64,000 nt of DNA from Microplitis mediator (taxonomy: Eukaryota > Arthropoda > Insecta > Hymenoptera > Braconidae): positions 13,457,828 through 13,521,827 of the forward strand of contig NC_079978.1 in assembly GCF_029852145.1 (NCBI RefSeq), read 5' to 3'. Below the pieces are notes generated by a model. That model worked only from the letters and a program-made list of their open reading frames with translations. It made no database searches and was not told the origin of the DNA. Below are positions 48,946 through 60,561 of the stretch, piece after piece. Position 1 is the first letter of the stretch, and every line of letters starts with the position of its first letter. The position numbers and the translations under genes are program-made.

Positions 48946-49070
48946 GTGTTAGTATTTATTATTCTAAAATTATTGATGCAACTCATGAAAAGAAATAATT
49001 TAATAGATCGTTCGGAACAATCATTAAACTATGTGAAAATATTTTAAATATCAGCTCATGCTAAGTTCAA

Positions 49071-49686
49071 CCCTTCGTCACTCGCTCAATGAGCGCGGCG
49101 CCGCCTTTTTTACAATTATGCAATTTTCTCATAATTACGGTGACGGATGACGTCGAAAAAATTAGAATGCTTGAATTAGACATTCTAAAAGAATTTCTAG
49201 CATTAGCTCCTAAGAAATAAATTATTTTGTTAAAAAAAAATATTTTCATGCGAAAGAAATTGAAAAGCGGCGTGACGCCGCCCAGTGCGAGTTAGTAACC
49301 GGTAAATGTCCGCCGCGCGCTGCTGCCAACTTGTGTGTGGTAATATTCTCGTGTACGATATAGATATATAAATATTTAGGTTTGACATTTAGGTATTCTC
49401 TCTTAATAGAGATACATTTTTCATTAATAATTAAGAATAATTCTACGCGTAATAAGTATTTTGTCACAAACAAGAATATGTAATTTAAATATTAATTATT
49501 ATATTTACAAATATATATTTATATTATATGTAATTTATGTATAATATTCAAGAAGAATTTTGAGGTTATAACCACAACAGGTAATTGAATTTTATTTTGT
49601 TTTTAATTAATTTTGAGTTCAAATAATGAAAAAATTCTAGTAACAATAGAAGCATTATTAATAATTATAGAATTAATAATATTAAC

Positions 49687-49720
<34 letters not shown>

Positions 49721-50046
49721 TCAACAATAAATAATTTATTAAAATACATTTGAGTAATAATTTTATGAGCAAGCGATTTTTTTAATAAAATTGTTGTTAA
49801 AAAAAATTTAATTTTAATTGAAACGGAGTAATTTCTAATAAAAAAAATTAAAAACAAAATGGAAAATCTATCTTTTATTTTTTAATTTCGATAAATTAAT
49901 TATTAAAAAAAATATCATTTAGATTATTTTTTATATAGATTTAGCAATCTGAAAAATGTGGCAACAGCGCGCTTGATTTAACACGGCGGCGCAGCGCTCA
50001 CCACGCGAGTGACGAAGGATGAAAAAGTGATGCGGGTGACGAAGGG
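49071..50046. mobile_element. piggyBac-like MITE (CCCTTCGTCAC TIR, TTAA site)
   Basis: Left end CCCTTCGTCACTCGC; right end GCGAGTGACGAAGG..GGTGACGAAGGG followed by TTAA (50047-50050). The left flank is TTCAA, one substitution away from TTAA. A CCCTT start and a TTAA target are the piggyBac hallmark. Subterminal GGCGGCGC blocks occur near both ends. The interior is AT-rich, with (AAT)n at 49683-49722. No transposase. A related single end is at about 24905-24945. Confidence 0.7.
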
Positions 50047-50050
50047 TTAA

Positions 50051-50219
50051 TAATGTAAAGTGAGCGAATGCAAAAAAGGATCTGGTTTAGGTGTGATGGA
50101 ATTTTAACAATTAAAAATTACACAGATTTTATCAATAAATAATTAGGTTATTTATTTACACTTTATGCAGTTAAATATGGTGAGAATTAACATTAGATAG
50201 CGAATGCGACAAGTAAAGT
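50051..50219. other. AT-rich spacer
   Basis: Nothing recognised. Confidence 0.3.
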
Positions 50220-50590
50220 GGTTAAAAACGCGTGGTGGTTAGTAAGACTGCACGATGTAGATTGGATATTGAGACGGCGTCTTCTTTCTTCGTGGCTGCT
50301 CGGTGGTGACGTGGCAGTATGGCTGCAGTAACGAATTTTCCCATTGGCTTAAAAGCGCGCCAACAGGAAATAGTTAGCCGCCAATTTCTCTGATTGGCCG
50401 GCTGGTAGCGGGTTCTCATGCCGCCGTGGCACGGTCATGAGCAAGAAATTGTATGTGTCGGGCCCAAATAGCGAGTGACCCGGCACTATACTGACACTCA
50501 AGTCAGTAGCGAGTTCGGCTACTCGCGATCGTAGCGGAAATGCACGAAGCTTTTCAAATTGCCTAAGCTCGTGATTGAACAAATAAATAA
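50220..50590. promoter_or_regulatory. GC/CpG-rich island, possible promoter
   Basis: About 370 bp of much higher GC and CpG content than the surroundings, with two CCAAT-type motifs (CCCATTGGC near 50340, TGATTGGCC near 50391). No TATA box or coding exon is clear. Minus-strand frames (50222-50582) are not recognisable proteins. It could equally be the GC-rich part of an unrecognised element. Confidence 0.3.
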
Positions 50591-50625
50591 AAAAAATATT
50601 TTTCGAGAAAGTCCAAAAGACCGGA

Positions 50626-51190
50626 ACATGGTTGGCCCAATACCGGAACAGTGAAAAATATGAATGTCTTCAAATGCAAAAACTATACTTTACTTGAATA
50701 ATAACTAAGTCAATGAATAGTGGGAAATCAGACTAAGTAACAATACATTTTCATTATAAAAGATATAATTTTAATTATCTTGTAATGCAGCACCAAGATC
50801 GGAGGTGGTATAAAATTTTTTATTCTCTTTCACTTTTGGCATCCTAGTAAAATCTGTAAAAAATTTAATGATTAATATATAAATTTAATGACGAAAATTT
50901 TTTTTTACTTGGTAATAAAAATAAACACAAGATTTTGAGGTTAAACTTTATAAATTAGTCTTAGAAAAAAATATTAAGTACAAAAATTTAGTTTTATTCT
51001 TAAAATTAAAGTTTATGCTTATTTAATAAAATTGTCATAACAAACATACTTACTGTATTAATTATTAGCTCACAAATTAATTTTTAATTGCACTATAGTG
51101 TGTAGACCATACACTTTAACAAAATAGACTGCATGTGTCAGTCAAGAAAGTTAACATGGCAGACTGTTCCGGTACTGGGTCAGGCTAACT
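50626..51190. mobile_element. TIR element ending in CCGGAACAG/CTGTTCCGG
   Basis: Left GGCCCAATACCGGAACAG and right CTGTTCCGGTACTGGGTCA, with GTTGG/CTAAC further out. The interior is AT-rich without an ORF. A third end-like GTTCCGGTACTGGGTC is at about 51563. Confidence 0.6.
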
Positions 51191-51737
51191 TCTAGCGTAC
51201 CAATAAGCTAACAGCAAAAATTAATATTTTGATTGAATTTTGTTTATACAAACACTGAAGATTATGAATTCTAAATACCTTTACATACAAATAAAAAAAA
51301 AGTGTTGAAAAAGTTTCATTCTACATTTTTTACAAGCTTAAGACTACTGGCTGTTTTCTTAGCAAAATCCTTAAGGAATCGGGGTAAGTCATAGGTCTCC
51401 GCTTGGTTCTACAATTTTAATTTTTTTTTAATAATATTGACGGACTTATAAGTTTTACTTATAATTTATTTCTGACCAAAATCATTACGATTTCGGAAAA
51501 ACAAAACTTCTTAAAATTCCGTATTGTACTCAATAATATATATATTATAATAATCTTGAAATCGTTCCGGTACTGGGTCTCGTTCCGTCAGCCTGCTGGA
51601 TTGACTGAATCGATCGTTGGTCTCCTTTTGGTCCTTGGCGGTCGAAGTTGGACTGCCTTAAGATGGACACCCCTGAGAGATGGGTGGCGACCGTGGTCTT
51701 CGGAAACACGCCTGATGGAAGGGTTTTCCTAATTACA
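51191..51737. other. spacer with a GC-richer block next to LTR
   Basis: 51560-51730 is GC-richer (GTCCTTGGCGGTCGAAG, CTTAAGATGGACACCCC) and unrecognised. The remainder is AT-rich. Confidence 0.35.
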
Positions 51738-53610
51738 TGTCACGATTGGAGATCGTGATGGGCGTAGGTACGAATTTTCGTATAACGTATTGAATAAAAG
51801 GGTACTTACAATGGTCAAGGACCGATCTTGTGACCTGGGCTCACGTGACCAAATGCTCGATTTATTCTACTTTATATTCAACTCGCGCCCACACAATATT
51901 GTTGAAGACAAATATTGATAAACTCAAAACGATTTCCAATCTATGTGTGTGACTTATTTAAATTTCACAATCAAACGTCGAGCGGTAAACGTAAGATTGT
52001 GTACCCCCTACTGTTAACTATCTGTCTGAGCGGCTAAACAGGTAGAAAATAAGGGATAAAGGAAGGTGGGCTGCCGAAAAGCCTCGAGAAGCTAGTATTC
52101 TATTGCTAAAGTAAAATTGTCTGAGAAATAATGTTTTTAAGTGTTTATGTTCACGAGTAATTATTTATTTAAGATCCAATATACTCAAAATACAAAAGGG
52201 TTATAAATATTTAAAATAGTCAATGTAAAATAAAGTGTGTCATGCATATGTTTTATAATCGGATAATAAAAATATCAAATAATGATTACAATGGTTAAAA
52301 CTTACCCTAAACAGGTTTAGGTGAGGTGTCAAGACTATCAGCAGTAACACAGGACACTTTTACACAGCGCGTTCTCGCGGTTAAATAATGTGATTCTAAT
52401 TTATTGATTTATTTAGTTTATTATAATTTGTTCTAATTATTTATGCGTTTCAAAATCTTCGTAGTAATTGTAAATTAATTGACAGTCTTCGCTTTTTCGC
52501 GGTAAAATAAAATGTAAATTTGTTTTAAAATCTTCGCGTATTTTCGCGGTAAAATAATTCTTTAAAATCTTCGCTTTTCTCGCGGTAAAATATTATTCAA
52601 TGTATTTAAATTCTTCGCATTTCTCGCGGTAAAATATTCTTTGATTCTTCACGTTTTTCGTGGTACAATTCAATATTAAAATAAAAATGAAATTAAATGG
52701 ATTAAAATAAGATGAAGATAATCAATGCTGTACCGGTGCTAAACGGTTGATATTAGTTCACGACTTACAACGATCAAGCACCAATCGTACGATCTGGGCT
52801 CACGTGATCGGATGCTATACACTAATATCGCGTTGATTATGCTTCTGAAGCTAGTAGAAAATAATATGCCGATTATACGAGTGCTTACGACGATCAAGGA
52901 CCGATCCAATGATCTGGGCTCACGTGACCGAATGCTCAATCGGGATATCATTCTTCTAGCCACGAACACCGTTAAGTGTCCGGAGTTCGGTATGGTTCAG
53001 AGTTTGATTCCCAAAAGAACTGATGAGCTAAAGTCCATGGTCTTTTTATATGGTCTTCACCTATGAAAAGTGGTGGTAACTTGTTTCCCATACGAAAAGA
53101 CTCGGACCCACTCGAAAGTTCTAGGCCCATGCACACGTGTGATCCCTGGGAAATAGATTTTGACTATTAAGTAGGCCGATGACCTGGCGCCACTCTGCCG
53201 CCGAGGAAACCATAAATTTTGGTAGTTTCCATTGGCTTTCTCTAATTTCCAAGAATCACATGCAGATGCACATGAGTTGGGTGGTCTATAGGTTTAAGAA
53301 GAAAATCAAAGAAAGACTACCGCTCCTATGCTTAGATTCTTAAATGGGAACGGATACATAAATTTTAAAAGTACGTTAAGTAAAAATGATGAAATTTAAA
53401 GGAAAAAGAAATCGATAATACACGTGGTCCATTAGTACAACACGACCTAATTGTAAAGCGTTGACAACGCTCAGGTAGGTATATTTGTCCGGTACGACTG
53501 CTGGCGTCAGTAAGTCGGACGTAATAAAAAAGGTCTAAGTGCAAGAGATCTTAGTGTGTACTTATTTGGGATGAAAAATAATAAAATTTTTGAATGTAGC
53601 AGCCGTGACA
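51738..53610. mobile_element. candidate solo LTR 1 (TSD TACA)
   Basis: It begins TGTCACG and ends CGTGACA, a 7-bp terminal inversion of the TG..CA type. The flanking bases 51734-51737 and 53611-53614 are both TACA, a 4-bp duplication as made by many Gypsy-type integrases. Inside are three copies of a ~60-bp unit (CGATCTGGGCTCACGTGATC type, near 51815, 52785 and 52905) and several TCTTCGC..TTTCGCGGTAAAATA repeats (52485-52670). No internal region is attached, so recombination to a solo LTR is likely. Confidence 0.6.
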
Positions 53611-53614
53611 TACA

Positions 53615-54256
53615 ATTTAATCAGACGCACAAACTGATTTAACTTTTTCCACCTTTTATTTATTTAAGTGGGACCCGGCATGAATAACTCGGTCTATAAT
53701 AACTCTGGTCAGAACAACTCGGTCATTACAACTCTGGTAAAAACAACTCCGTACAAAAACAACTCCGGTCAAAACAACTCTATACAAAAACAATTCGGTA
53801 CAAAAATAGATTTTCTACTTTCAAGTATAGGCATTACGAGAGAAAATTGGTATGTATGATTAAGGCTTGCTCAATCTTGCATGAGGCCCGGACATCCCCA
53901 GACAAAATATCCCCGGATAAAATATCAATCTTGGTTGGATATACACAAAACATGTGATAAATGGTCACAGTACTATTTCAAGCGTATAGGTTAATATATT
54001 TGATAATTAAATACACACAAAACATGTGAAAAATGAGCACAGTTCTATTTTAAGCGTCTATAGTGTAGAATGGTTTTCGACAAAATATCCTCATAATCCT
54101 TATAGCATATTTAATATTGATTTAAAGTGATTTAAAATAGTCATAGTTAAAAAGAAATTTTATTTTGTTTTGATTAAGTAAATTATAAATAACTGTTATT
54201 ATCGTAATCATAAAGTTATAAATTCAGTTGGAACTGACTAATATACATACATGAGT
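53615..54256. other. spacer with AACAACTC repeats
   Basis: 53680-53805 contains an ~18-20 bp tandem motif (AACAACTCYGGTCARAACAA), giving an Asn-rich false ORF. Further on is AT-rich DNA with two similar ACACAAAACATGTGA segments (about 53943 and 54013). Confidence 0.5.
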
Positions 54257-54257
54257 A

Positions 54258-55889
54258 CACGGAAAAAAGAGCAGTTGAAAAATTACAATTTCTACGGTAA
54301 AAATAGGCTTTCGGGGGAAAAATCTTAAAACATTAAAACTTAAACTGTAATTTTAGAAGTTTGTTACAGTAATAAAATTAATACAATTTGAAGCAGTTAA
54401 TTTTGCAGTTTAAAATCTAATTCTAGTTAAATAAATCTTCAAAGTGTTAATTACTTTTTATTTTGAATTCTTGCTTTATTTAAAAATTAATAGTTAACAG
54501 GTGAAACTGTAAAAATTAAGATTTATTGGTAATTAATTTTTTGCTTTCTGAAATAATTCCTCTTATTTATCCATAATATAAAAATTACACTGTGAGTTAT
54601 CAATTGTCGAGAATGATAAATGATCTGAGAAAAATCACAGCTCACACTGTAATTTTTAAATTCTATATCTTAAGAAGAACTCTACTATACGAAATAGTAA
54701 TATTAACGATCGAAAATGTAATTTTAACTAAATTAATTTGTAAAAGAGTATTCACATATTGTAAATAAAAATTACAGTTTCGGATAGCAACTTGTAAATT
54801 TTAGTCGGTAAGTTTTACAGTTTGAAAACTTTATTTTTCAATATTTAATATTTCGCTTTCTAGTATCTCACTCACGCTAAGGCAGTGACCATAAGTCGAA
54901 TAGCGTCAGGGAGGCATCTTGCCCATAGCTCGAGTAACAAACGGCTACAAACAAATTTGAACTTGTGCTTTGTGCTTCTGTTTTATAGACAGTTCTTTAT
55001 TAGATGTGAATGCGTCAAGTCATAAATTTTATGTGATTATTTGAATTATTAAATAAAAGTTTATATCGTTAAAATCGATTTGTAATTGGTAATTTTGTGG
55101 TACTATTCACCTACAATAGTTGATATTACTGATTAATATATAGGTGAAGAAGCTCAATGTAAAAGGAAACTAAAAAATTATAGTAAGGAAAATTTTCCTT
55201 GTATTGTAGCTTTACAACATCAAGTACGTCAACATTAATATTTTTTGTCATATTCGGACAATATTCATGAACCAGACATAGGATTAGCTGATTCTGTCAC
55301 AACTTCTATTGAAGGTTATGAATATTTATTAACACAATTAAATCCGATAATAACTAAAAAACAAAAATTATTGTACTAGATATAAAAATTTTTATCATAT
55401 AGATTTAAGAGAAAAAAATAAATATTACTTTATGAAACTGTAAATTTTTTAATCTTAAACTATAGTTATCATTATTTTAAATTTCGAATTTCGAAAAAAA
55501 AAGAATCTCTTTTGTCGAATGAAACTATAAAGATTGTAGCTGATATATCATATTTTAACAATTTCGAAGTATAAATTCAAGCAAAAAAAAAATACTTTTT
55601 ACTATATTAAACTGTAATAATAAAATTTGTTTGTCTCAGGAAATAAAATTTGAAGAATTTGTCGAAAAAATTACAGTGTGAGATTATAGTTTTTAGAATA
55701 CAATTTAAAATTATAAAATCTGTTTACTATAGAGAACTGGACAATATCGAGTGTGAAACTGTAATATTTGTTATCCCTGGATAAAAGTGTAATTTTTACA
55801 GTTTCAAAGTCGCAGCGCTTTACTACTATATGAAACTGTAATAAATACTCAGATATGAGATCAATTTTTCAACTGCTCTTTTTTCCGTG
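54258..55889. mobile_element. TA-flanked CACGGAAAAAAGAGC-TIR element
   Basis: Ends CACGGAAAAAAGAGCAGTTG and its inverse (CAACTGCTCTTTTTTCCGTG), TA on both sides. Both flanks of the interior repeat ACAGTTT/AAACTGTAATTTTT words. The central part (about 54870-55385) is different in composition and holds a coding-like segment. Confidence 0.85.
55144..55380 (+). pseudogene. coding-like segment inside transposon
   Basis: After an acceptor-like TACTGATTAATATATAG, one frame reads GEEAQCKRKLKNYSKENF, then PCIVALQHQV, one stop (near 55234), and IHEPDIGLADSVTTSIEGYE to TAG at 55378. Codon content is protein-like, unlike the surrounding words. I do not recognise the family. It may be the last exon of the element's own gene, or a captured host exon, now broken by the internal stop. 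Confidence 0.4.
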
Positions 55890-56161
55890 TAATTAATAAA
55901 AACTATAAATTTATCTCTATACTTTTGATACTATTTAATAAATAATGAATGTATTTGTGTATTCAATAATCGTGGAAACATTTGAATTTAATTAATTATG
56001 CAATATATATGAGGCATTCCACGCCAAATCGACCACTTTTGAACCCGACCCCTTTAGATTTGTCATAAAATTTTTTCTCTTTTTCTACCCCATTAAACAC
56101 GTTCCTCATAATTTTTTTACCCAACCAAAAAAAAGTTATAAATTTTTGAAAAAAATGGCTT

Positions 56162-57023
56162 CCCGGGAAAAAATGATCAGACCTGACCATGCCTGTTCAT
56201 GTATGATCAGGCCTGAAATTAGACCTGATCATGCCTGTTCATGTATGGTTAGGCCTGAAATTAGACATGATCAGGCCTGATCATACCTGTCCATGCCTGT
56301 TCATGTCTGAAGCGTTGAATACACTCAGGCCTGATCATCCCTGATCATGCCTGTTCATGCCTGTTCATGTCTGAAGCGTTAAATACAGTCAGGTCTGATC
56401 ATGCCTGTTCATACCTGTCCATGCCTGTTCATGCCTGGTCATGTCTGAAGCGTTAAATACGCTCATGCCTGATCATACCTGTCCATGCCTGTTCATGCCT
56501 GGTCATGTCTGAAGCGTTAAATACGCTCAGGCCTGATCATATCTGTCCATGCCTGTTCATGCCTGGTCATATATGTTCATGTCTGTTCATGGCTGTTCAT
56601 GTCTGCTCATAGATCTAAAATTTTGTTGACCAAGAATCTATCACGCGTAAGATTTTTCTTACTTGAAGTTCATACGAAACTTACTTTTCAACTAAATCTC
56701 TTAGGTCAGTGGGTAACGAGTTACACTTTCGAGCGCAAGGTCCACGGTTCAAATCCTGCACACGCCCGAATTTTTTATTTTTTTTATTTTTATAGCAATA
56801 ATTATATCCATGTATAATTGAATATAGTTATACATAATTATATATAATTATATAGGACCATTTTTTATGTATAATTTTTTTACCCAGATGGGCATGAACA
56901 GACATGAACATACCTGAACATGCCTGATCAGGCCTGGTCAGGCATGGTCATTTTTCATGTCTGATCAGGCCTGAAGACTCAAGCCTGTTCATGGCTGATC
57001 AGGTCTGATCATTTTTTCCCGGG
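56162..57023 (+). mobile_element. CCCGGG-TIR element, complete copy
   Basis: Both ends read CCCGGGAAAAAATGATCAG inward, with about 25 bp of perfect TIR. 862 bp. In order: a GATCATGCC word array with four AAGCGTTRAATAC units (56310-56530), a tRNA-like sequence, TATAATTATA words, and a second word block. It sits inside family E, so it is younger than that repeat. Target site too short to define (TT or none). No transposase. Confidence 0.85.
56698..56767 (+). other. tRNA-like sequence inside complete CCCGGG element
   Basis: A-box TAGGTCAGTGG (56702-56712) and B-box GGTTCAAATCC (56746-56756), unchanged from copy 1. The retained boxes between otherwise mutated copies are notable, although only two copies are visible. 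Confidence 0.6.
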
Positions 57024-57783
57024 TTTTTTCATTTTAAATAGCTATAACTTTTTCAAAATTCGACTGATTGGGACGTTTTTTTCTCAAAATTTTTGTTTTC
57101 AAATTTACTTTTCGAAAAAAAAATACAAAAAAATTATTGCAACCTATCTTCATTGTTTTTTTGTAGATTTTTAGAAAAAATCAAAAGTTTTTCGATGTTT
57201 ACCATTTTTGATTTTTTTTTTTTTTTTATATATAACTTTGACATTTTCTACAAATCCTTAAATTTTTTCAGAGTGGTGTTTTTTCAACTTATATTTTTTT
57301 TTCCAATTGAAAGAAAAAACTTTTCTTCAACTAGCCTTTTTTTTCAGAACACCATGCTTAAAATTTTTGAGAGTGCTCAGAGAACTTTTAAATTTGGAAA
57401 AAAAAAAAAACAATAAATTTAATTGGTAATCATCGATATAATTCGAACTTTGTTCGAAAATCAAGTTAAAAAATTATTCAAGGATAAAGTTAAACTTATA
57501 GCAATTTATTTGATTTTTTTACTCTGATCGCAAAATTATCGCTATTTAAATAAATGTAAATTTTTTATTGCAAAAAATATTTAATTTTAACTGTGCTATC
57601 GAAAAAATTACTTTAAAAATTTGGATGACTAATAAATAATGTGACTGACGAGTTGATTTAAGTTCAAAAATTTGCAATTTATCGGGAAGAACATAACAGA
57701 TTTAATATACTTTTTAACATACTGATTAACACTTTGTTTCATTGAACATTCTTTGGTGGCATTTGGAAATTTTTTTTATACTC

Positions 57784-57948
57784 ACTCTCTAAAAATGAAT
57801 TAGTGAAATTCACTGCGAATTAGTGGATATGCTCTGGAAACAAGCTATAAATATATCATTGGTTTAATTAGTGGCATATTTCTAGCTGGATAAATAATCA
57901 CTATTCACTAATTCGCCGTGAATTTCCTAATTCAATTTTATAGAGCAC
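57784..57948. mobile_element. short palindromic MITE (GAATTAGTGAAATTCAC)
   Basis: TCTCTAAAAATGAATTAGTG at the left and, inverted, GCTCTATAAAATTGAATTAG at the right. ATTCACTGCGAATTAGTG is matched by CACTAATTCGCCGTGAAT. About 165 bp, folding over most of its length. Confidence 0.65.
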
Positions 57949-58487
57949 TTACACTGTAAAAAATAAGGTACTGATATCAAACTCCTTAAGAGTTTGACAA
58001 ATTTCCTCTTCAGTGAAACCAAATTCGTTTGAACTAACGAAAACTAGTTTGTCTCAAGAAAATCATTTTTATTGAATGAAAATCTCTACTCGATTATTAG
58101 AAATTGATTAAGCGTTTATATTAAAGTTTTTAAGTTTGACCGTAAGTAAATTAATATTTGAACGAATAGTAAAATATATTTTAATTAAAGTTTGGATGTA
58201 CTTGATTTAAAAATAAAAAATTGTTGAAGAAAACTTTTCAATTTTTAGAAATTTAACTGAAACTCTTGAAACGTTGAGTTTGATAACTTCACATGTTTCA
58301 ATGAAACAAAAGTAGTTTCCTATACTACCGAACGTGTCGTGTCAACCGACGAGTTTCTTGGAGAGAGAATCCAACGAGGTTGTAGGAATAATTTGACGCA
58401 CTCACATTAAAACTGAAAAATATTCGACAAGAATATAAATGTATTCATTACAAAATATCGAACTATATTTGAATGAAAGTCTTTATA

Positions 58488-60273
58488 CACTTATCCAAAA
58501 AATTAAAGGAACAAGAAAATTTTATAAATTTTTTAGTGATTTTTGGAAGGCCGTATTTTGGTGAAAAATGATCGCATCGAAAAAATAAAAAAAGCAAATT
58601 GAAGCTTGAAATCTCTAGTTTGAAGATCTTCCTGCAAAATATTTTTTTGAGCCACGGTTTTTGCGGAGTCATAAGAAAAAAGTCGAGACAAAATTTTTCT
58701 AAATTTTTTAGTTTTGTTTTTTAGGTCTACGGGGACGGGAAAAATTTTTTCAAAAAAACGAATTCATGGCTCGTTTAGGAAATTTATTCAGCTACAATTT
58801 GCTTTTTTTTGTTTCTCTGTACGACAATTTGCTGCTGAGATATCAGCCTTTAAATGAAAAAGGAGCCTTTTGTCTTTGATTATTGATATCTCAGCAAGTA
58901 ATGGTCACACAGTAATTTAAAGGGCAGTTTAATAAACTTGAATAAATTCTCTACAAGCTACATTTTCGATTTTTTCAAAAAAAAATTTTTTTTCATCCTT
59001 GATATCCATTTGAAAAACTCACAAAGAATGACCAGTTTCTGGTTTTTTAGTCAACTCATCGCTACTCTGCAAATATTGATAAAAAAAATAATGTTGCCAG
59101 GTAATTTTACAGCTTAATGTACCCCAAAAAACCCTGGAAATTTTCAGATTGATCCATTGAACCGTTTGTCCGGTCCGATTGCTCAAAGTTTTGCAAAACA
59201 ATTAAAGGAACAAGTTTTGTTCCTTAAATTGTGTAATCATTACCAAAATGAAAAAATTAATTTTTTTCGGATTTTCTTTCATTTTTGCGTTAGTTCTTCA
59301 GTAAATGTAAGGTCAAGAGGAAAAAAAAAAATTTTTTTCCGAAAAACGAAAAAAAAAATAACCCCCCGAATGAAACGTAAAAAAAAAAAAATGTAAAAAA
59401 ATTCTTGTTTGGTCTCGTTTTTTGGAAAAATTTTTTTTTTCCTCTTGACCTTACATTTACTGAATAACTAACGCAAAAATGAAAGAAAATCCGAAAAAAA
59501 TTAATTTTTTCATTTTGGTAATGATTACACAATTAAAGGAACAAAACTTGTTCCTTTAATTGTTTTGCAAAACTTTGAGTAATCGGACCGGACAAACGGT
59601 TCAATGGATCAATCTGAAAATTTCCAGGGTTTTTTGGGGTACATTAAGCTGTAAAATTACCTGACAACATTATTTTTTTTATCAATATTTGCAGAGTAGC
59701 GATGAGTTGACTAAAAAACCAGAAAATGGTCATTTTTTGTGGGTTTTTCAAATGGATATCAAGGATGAAAAAAATTTTTTTTTTGAAAAAATCGAAAATG
59801 TAGCTTGTAGAGAATTTATTCAAGTTTATTAAACTGCCCTTTAAATTACTGTGTGACCATTACTTGCTGAGATATCAATAATCAAAGACAAAAGGCTCCT
59901 TTTTCATTTAAAGGCTGATATCTCAGCAGCAAATTGTCGTACAGAGAAACAAAAAAAAGCAAATTGTAGCTAAATAAATTTCTCAAACGAGCCATGAATT
60001 CGTTTTTTTGAAAAAATTTTTCCCGGCCCCGTAGACCTAAAAAACAAAACTAAAAAATTTAGAAAAATTTTGTCTCGACTTTTTTCTTATGATTCCGCAA
60101 AAACCGTGGCTCAAAAATATATTTAGCTGGAAAATCTTTAAACTAAAGATTTCAAGCTTCAATTTGCTTTTTTTATTTTTTCGATGCGATGATTTTTCAC
60201 GAAACTACAGCCTTCCAAAAATCACTAAAAAATTTATAAAATTTTCTTGTTCCTTTAATTTTTTGGATAAGTG
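58488..60273. mobile_element. 1.8-kb near-perfect palindromic foldback element
   Basis: CACTTATCCAAAAAATTAAA at the left and TTTAATTTTTTGGATAAGTG at the right, TA on both sides. The arms are each about 870 bp and nearly identical in inverse orientation, meeting around 59380. A second inner ATTAAAGGAACAAG occurs on each arm (about 59200 and 59533), so an inner palindrome (about 59200-59560) is nested in the outer one. A TA target and long TIRs suggest a Tc1/mariner-derived foldback. Open frames come in mirror pairs and are not genes. Confidence 0.9.
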
Positions 60274-60418
60274 TATTATCGTTTAAATAAAAAAATTTAT
60301 TTATAAAAAGAGTCACATATTTATCACGTTTAGATCAATGTATAAGCAATTGACTGTATATATCCATTCAATATAAGAACAAAGTACTAGAAGCACAACT
60401 AAACTCAAACTTTCCTAC

Positions 60419-60491
60419 CGGTCCCGTAGCGTAGCGGTAAAGCGCCTGACTCTCGCGCGTAAGGTGCTGGGTTCGATTCCTCCGGATACCA
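60419..60491 (+). other. tRNA-like sequence with intact pol III boxes
   Basis: A-box TAGCGTAGCGG (about 60428-60438) and B-box GGTTCGATTCC (about 60470-60480), with D-stem pairing GCGT/GCGC. The anticodon loop is eight bases and the acceptor and T-stems pair poorly, so it is a pseudo-tRNA or SINE head. CTCGCGCGTAAGGT resembles TTCGAGCGTAAGGT of the CCCGGG-element tRNA-like sequence. Confidence 0.6.
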
Positions 60492-60561
60492 ATTCTACGA
60501 TTATTTAATTTTTCAATAAAAACTGAGTATGTCAGAATTATTTGCAAAGTGTAATGTATAT

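Larger units (their letters stand above)
56011..57775 (+). repeat. family E repeat, copy 2 (interrupted)
   Basis: GCATTCCACGCCAAATCGAC to AAAAAAATGG (56160) continues after the inserted CCCGGG element at 57024 with TTAAATAGCTATAACTTTTT, in the same order as the uninterrupted copy at 22574-23110. The 57466-57775 part recurs inverted at 62885-63195. Confidence 0.7.

Noticed and set aside
58463..60286. ORF pairs with near-identical peptides (58463/60089, 59157/59290)
   Set aside because: They are mirror images produced by the palindrome arms, with no known domains.
60419..60491. Functional tRNA gene
   Set aside because: Acceptor and T-stem pairing fail and the anticodon loop has eight bases.
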